From Marinobacter gudaonensis (lineage in GTDB: Bacteria; Pseudomonadota; Gammaproteobacteria; Pseudomonadales; Oleiphilaceae), in contig NZ_FOYV01000001.1 in assembly GCF_900115175.1 (NCBI RefSeq), forward strand, positions 992,001-1,056,000: DNA of 64,000 bases. Reading direction: 5' to 3'. Position 1 is the stretch's first letter, and the number at the start of each line of letters is the position of its first letter. A program made the position numbers and the translations under genes. Below the pieces are notes generated by a model. The model was not told the origin of the DNA. It did no database searches and saw only the letters and a program-made list of their open reading frames with translations. Below are positions 61,179 through 64,000 of the stretch, piece after piece.

Positions 61179-61778
61179 GTGGCAATTGTAGGCCTCACCG
61201 GGGGTATTGGTTCCGGCAAATCCACGGTGGCGCGTCTCTTTGGGGAGCTCGGCGTGCACTGGGTGGATGCGGATGACGTGGCCCGCGAGGTGGTAGAGCC
61301 GGGTACGCCTGCACTCGCGCGGATTGCCGAGCATTTCGGGAGCGGCATCCTGACCAAAGACGGAGCACTGGATCGGGCCCAGCTGCGGGGCGTTGTATTT
61401 AAAGAGCCGGAGGAGCGGAAGTGGCTCGAGGGTTTGCTACATCCGGTCATTCGGGATGAGCTGGTTCGGCAATTGCAAAGTCCCCCGCACCCTCAACCTT
61501 ACGTACTGCTCGTCTCTCCCCTGCTACTCGAAACCAACCAGCACGAACTCGTGGACCGCATAATCGTCATTGATGTACCCGAGGAAACCCAGATCGCCCG
61601 CACCATGGCCCGCGACACCAACAGCCGGGATCAGGTGGAGCGGATCATTGCCGCCCAGATGCCCCGGGCAAAACGGCTTGAGCGGGCGGATGCAGTGATT
61701 GATAATGATCGGCCCATGGATGAGGTCGAACGTCAGGTTCGCGACCTGCATGAACGGTTAATGGTGGACTTTGGCTGA
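61179..61778 (+). CDS. coaE: Dephospho-CoA kinase
   Basis: The GTG start at 61179 abuts the pilD stop. The 199-aa P-loop kinase has VGLTGGIGSGKSTVARLF (Walker A about residues 8-15), WVDADDVAREVV, HPVIRDELVRQL and RDTNSRDQVERIIAAQMP (lid region). It phosphorylates dephospho-CoA in the last step of CoA synthesis. The pilD-coaE order is standard in Pseudomonas-like bacteria. The expected yacG does not follow; an outer-membrane-like gene overlaps its end. Confidence 0.96.
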   Translation: MAIVGLTGGIGSGKSTVARLFGELGVHWVDADDVAREVVEPGTPALARIAEHFGSGILTKDGALDRAQLRGVVFKEPEERKWLEGLLHPVIRDELVRQLQSPPHPQPYVLLVSPLLLETNQHELVDRIIVIDVPEETQIARTMARDTNSRDQVERIIAAQMPRAKRLERADAVIDNDRPMDEVERQVRDLHERLMVDFG

Positions 61779-62865
61779 CAGTTCTTTTCGCGCCTGGCAT
61801 GCAGGCCTGCTGGCGTACCTCGCTCTCGCACTTCCCCCTGTTTCGCACGCCGCCGAGCCGGTTTTCGAGGTTCAGGAGCGGCCCGTGGCAGACATTCTGT
61901 CCCCGTCACGCCTGCCCATCGGTTTCTTTACCTTTGAGCCGGATGAGTACTGGGCCGAGCCCCGGGATTCCTATTGGCTGAAATTCAGCAACTGGGTCCT
62001 GCGCCAGGAGCGCATTCAGAGCCCCAAGGTCCAGTCCCTCGGGCAATGGGCCGACCGAACCCTCTCCGGAAGCGATCGGAGCCTGCCCAACAACGAAAGC
62101 TACTTGCGCCTGGGCTTTGCCACCGAATCCGAGTACGGCGATCCGGCCCAGTTCGAACCCGAAGCCCGATTCCGGCTGGACATCCCAACAACCGAACGCA
62201 AACTGCGACTGGTTATCGAGAGTGAAAGTGACGAACTCATTCCACTTGGCGAGCGCCAGCGCGACCGCCAGCTAACCGAACCCGAGCGGTCCGATACCGA
62301 AGCCACCGGCGCCCTGCGCTATCTCACCCGCATCGGCGACGCCATTAACTTTTCCAGCGATGTGGGTGTACGCCTGCGGCTCCCGCCGGATGCCTTCTGG
62401 CGCGCTACCGCAGAGAAGCGATGGAGACTGGACGATAACTGGATCATCAACGCCCAGCAGCGGTTGTACTACTTCCATCAGGACGGCTGGGGCGAGCGCA
62501 CCTGGATAGGAGCCGGAAGGCCAACCCGGAATGGCTGGTATTTCCGCTCATCCTCCGAGCTCGAATGGATTCACCGGGAGAAGGAATTCGTGGCCGCGCA
62601 GATCTTCAGCCTGCGCAAACAGATGAACAACCGGCTGATTGTGACTCCCCGGCTCGGTGTGCTCGGCGAGAGCAAGCCCGGATGGCGCACCACCTCGGCC
62701 TTTGGCGACGTTACCTTCCGCTACCGGCTGCACAGCAACTGGCTGTTTGCCGAGCTGATTCCGGCACTGGAGTTCCCGCGGGAGGACAGTTTCAAGGATC
62801 GGGCGTCGCTGATTTTCCGGGTTGAGATGTTTTTCTCCGGCGTTATCGAGGAAGATCGTTTCTGA
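61771..62865 (+). CDS. Predicted outer-membrane or secreted protein of unknown function
   Basis: The 364-aa frame starts at TTG 61771 (the only start after an in-frame stop) and overlaps coaE by 8 nt. Residues 1-27 form a signal peptide ending SHA|AEP. The mature part alternates polar and aromatic residues. Strand-like stretches include FRLDIPTTERKLRLVIESES, LYYFHQDGWGERTWIGAGR and ASLIFRVEMFFSGVIEEDRF, suggesting a beta-barrel. I do not recognise the family. trmO follows in a TGATG overlap, so the genes are coupled. Confidence 0.6.
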   Translation: MADSSFRAWHAGLLAYLALALPPVSHAAEPVFEVQERPVADILSPSRLPIGFFTFEPDEYWAEPRDSYWLKFSNWVLRQERIQSPKVQSLGQWADRTLSGSDRSLPNNESYLRLGFATESEYGDPAQFEPEARFRLDIPTTERKLRLVIESESDELIPLGERQRDRQLTEPERSDTEATGALRYLTRIGDAINFSSDVGVRLRLPPDAFWRATAEKRWRLDDNWIINAQQRLYYFHQDGWGERTWIGAGRPTRNGWYFRSSSELEWIHREKEFVAAQIFSLRKQMNNRLIVTPRLGVLGESKPGWRTTSAFGDVTFRYRLHSNWLFAELIPALEFPREDSFKDRASLIFRVEMFFSGVIEEDRF

Positions 62866-63608
62866 TGCCCAGACACCCCTCAAGACCTGCCGCCGAGGCG
62901 CTTACGCTAACGCCAGTGGCGATTACCCGCTCCTGTTTTCGTGACAAGTTTGGCGTACCGCGCCAGCCCGGCCTTACCCGCCATGCCCGGGCAGACCTGG
63001 TGATACAGGCCCCGTTTGATCGCGAGGACGCCTTCCGGGGCCTGGAAACAGCCAGTCACCTTTGGCTCACCTTCCAGTTTCACGAAGCCGTGCGGGCCGA
63101 GTGGCGGCCGGTGGTCAGGCCCCCGCGCCTGGGAGGCAATCGCAAGATGGGGGTGTTCGCCAGCCGCTCGCCCTTCCGCCCCAACAGCCTGGGGCTGTCG
63201 GTGGTTCGGAATGAGGGTCTGGTTCGAGAGAACGATGAGCTGGTTCTGCGCATCAGCGATCACGATCTGATCGAGGGCACGCCCATTCTTGATATCAAAC
63301 CCTACCTGCCGTTTGCCGATTCGGTACCTGAGGCAACGCTCGGCTGGGCCGATTCGCCCCCCACCGACAGACTGGATGTGGTCTTCCTCCCAGAGGCCGA
63401 AACGCAGCTCGCCGGGCTGCCGCCGGATCGTTACCCCGAACTGAGGGCGCTGATCGAGGATGTGGTCGCCTACGATCCACGCCCGTCCTTTCGTCGGGGC
63501 CGAGATGAGGAGCGCATTTACGGCGCCCACCTGTACGATTTGAACGTGCGGTTCCGGTTCGTGAATGGCCCGTCACAGAAGCGTGTCGAAGTGCTAACGG
63601 TCTGTTAG
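62865..63608 (+). CDS. trmO: tRNA (N6-threonylcarbamoyladenosine37-N6)-methyltransferase TrmO
   Basis: The 247-aa protein of the TsaA/YaeB family has CFRDKFGVPRQPGLTRHARA, LWLTFQFHEA, RPPRLGGNRKMGVFASRSPF then RPNSLGLS (about residues 86-113) and ILDIKPYLPFADSVPEA (about 144). The C-terminal domain contains DPRPSFRRG and YDLNVRFRF. It methylates t6A37 of tRNA-Thr using S-adenosylmethionine. Length and all family motifs are normal. Confidence 0.94.
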   Translation: MPRHPSRPAAEALTLTPVAITRSCFRDKFGVPRQPGLTRHARADLVIQAPFDREDAFRGLETASHLWLTFQFHEAVRAEWRPVVRPPRLGGNRKMGVFASRSPFRPNSLGLSVVRNEGLVRENDELVLRISDHDLIEGTPILDIKPYLPFADSVPEATLGWADSPPTDRLDVVFLPEAETQLAGLPPDRYPELRALIEDVVAYDPRPSFRRGRDEERIYGAHLYDLNVRFRFVNGPSQKRVEVLTVC

Positions 63609-63651
63609 ACTCTTACTGTTCAGTTTGTAGCCGACACAGGGAACATGTGCC

Positions 63652-64000
63652 TTGCCATCAACACGGTTGTTCAGACGATTGGGAATACGGCCCTTGGCGG
63701 CGCGGCTGCTTGCCTACGTGCTCCTGTTCAGTGTCGTGCTTTCACTGGTCGCCACCGGCGTCCAGATGATTGGTGATTTCGAGCGCCGGAAAGATGAACT
63801 GCTCAGCACCCAGACCAAGGCGGCCGAGCTGGTGTCTGGCAGCATGAGCAACAATATCTGGCTGATGAATTTCAGCGAGGTGGCCAACAGCCTGGACGAC
63901 ATGAAAGCGGTGCCGGCCATCCAGTACGCCCGCTTGGTCACCTCCACCGGCGAGGCCTTCAGCACCGGCACCTATCCCGAGGGCCGGGTTATCTCCCAAA
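63652..64000 (+). CDS. Membrane sensor protein, N-terminal part (runs off window)
   Basis: An open frame from TTG 63652 (AGGGA about 9 nt upstream; no ATG in frame after the preceding stop) gives 116 codons: MPSTRLFRRLGIRPLAARLL, a membrane segment AYVLLFSVVLSLVATGVQMI (about residues 21-40). A periplasmic-type stretch, FERRKDELLSTQTKAAELVS and SNNIWLMNFSEVANSLDDM, follows. This start is typical of sensor kinases or GGDEF proteins with an extracytoplasmic sensing domain. The output domain lies beyond the window. Confidence 0.6.
   Translation, partial: MPSTRLFRRLGIRPLAARLLAYVLLFSVVLSLVATGVQMIGDFERRKDELLSTQTKAAELVSGSMSNNIWLMNFSEVANSLDDMKAVPAIQYARLVTSTGEAFSTGTYPEGRVISQ

Overview
The window looks like a chromosomal segment of a motile, piliated marine gammaproteobacterium, most likely Marinobacter or a close relative. 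This is an inference from gene content: MvaT-type H-NS protein, pilA/pilBCD-coaE order, two polar-type flagellin genes with sigma-28 and sigma-54-like promoters, and an SbcB/TrmO complement typical of Pseudomonas-like gammaproteobacteria. I could not run a database search. No tRNA, rRNA, CRISPR array or intact mobile element was recognised.

Layout. 1-404 holds the start of argG. 0.5-9.7 kb is a late flagellar region: fliS, fliD, flaG and a short flagellin on the minus strand, then a Maf-type flagellin glycosyltransferase, then a second, larger flagellin on the plus strand followed by a TPR/methyltransferase-like protein. 9.8-15 kb holds housekeeping and regulatory genes: sbcB, an exported protein, a response regulator with a CheC-like domain, a PAS-GGDEF diguanylate cyclase, and an MvaT-family nucleoid protein.

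15.2-56.4 kb is a roughly 40-kb surface-glycan region, almost all on the minus strand. It contains nucleotide-sugar dehydrogenases, an OafA-type acyltransferase, an IS3 transposase remnant, a coupled six-gene operon resembling a GtrA/GtrB/GtrC system but carrying two oxidoreductases, GT4/GT28/GT-D-like transferases, a membrane protein fused to a kinase-like domain, the complete pseudaminic acid pathway pseB-C-F-G-H-I behind wecB-wecC, a WbpM-like dehydratase, a PglC/WcaJ-like initiating phosphoglycosyltransferase, cysQ, a flippase and further transferases. Two MBL/beta-CASP nuclease paralogues lie at 16.5-17.9 and 47.6-48.9 kb. No convincing Wzy polymerase or Wzz chain-length regulator was found. 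Parts of the region (20.4-26.3, 32.8-35.7 and 49-56 kb) are visibly more AT-rich than the flanks, which suggests horizontal acquisition.

54.4-61.8 kb is the type IV pilus locus: a GT-C/TMTC-like glycosyltransferase directly downstream of pilA, pilA with a sigma-54 promoter, then pilB, pilC, pilD and coaE on the plus strand. The window ends with an outer-membrane-like protein, trmO and the start of a membrane sensor.

How the parts fit: PseB-I make CMP-pseudaminic acid, which the Maf protein beside the flagellins is expected to attach to flagellin. WecB/WecC, the WbpM-like dehydratase, the initiating transferase, the flippase and the GTs should build a lipid-linked surface glycan, and the GT-C protein next to pilA is a candidate pilin glycosyltransferase. 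Palindromic intergenic elements (an ACCCCTCTCC family in four places and two other REP-like stem-loops) are scattered through the window.
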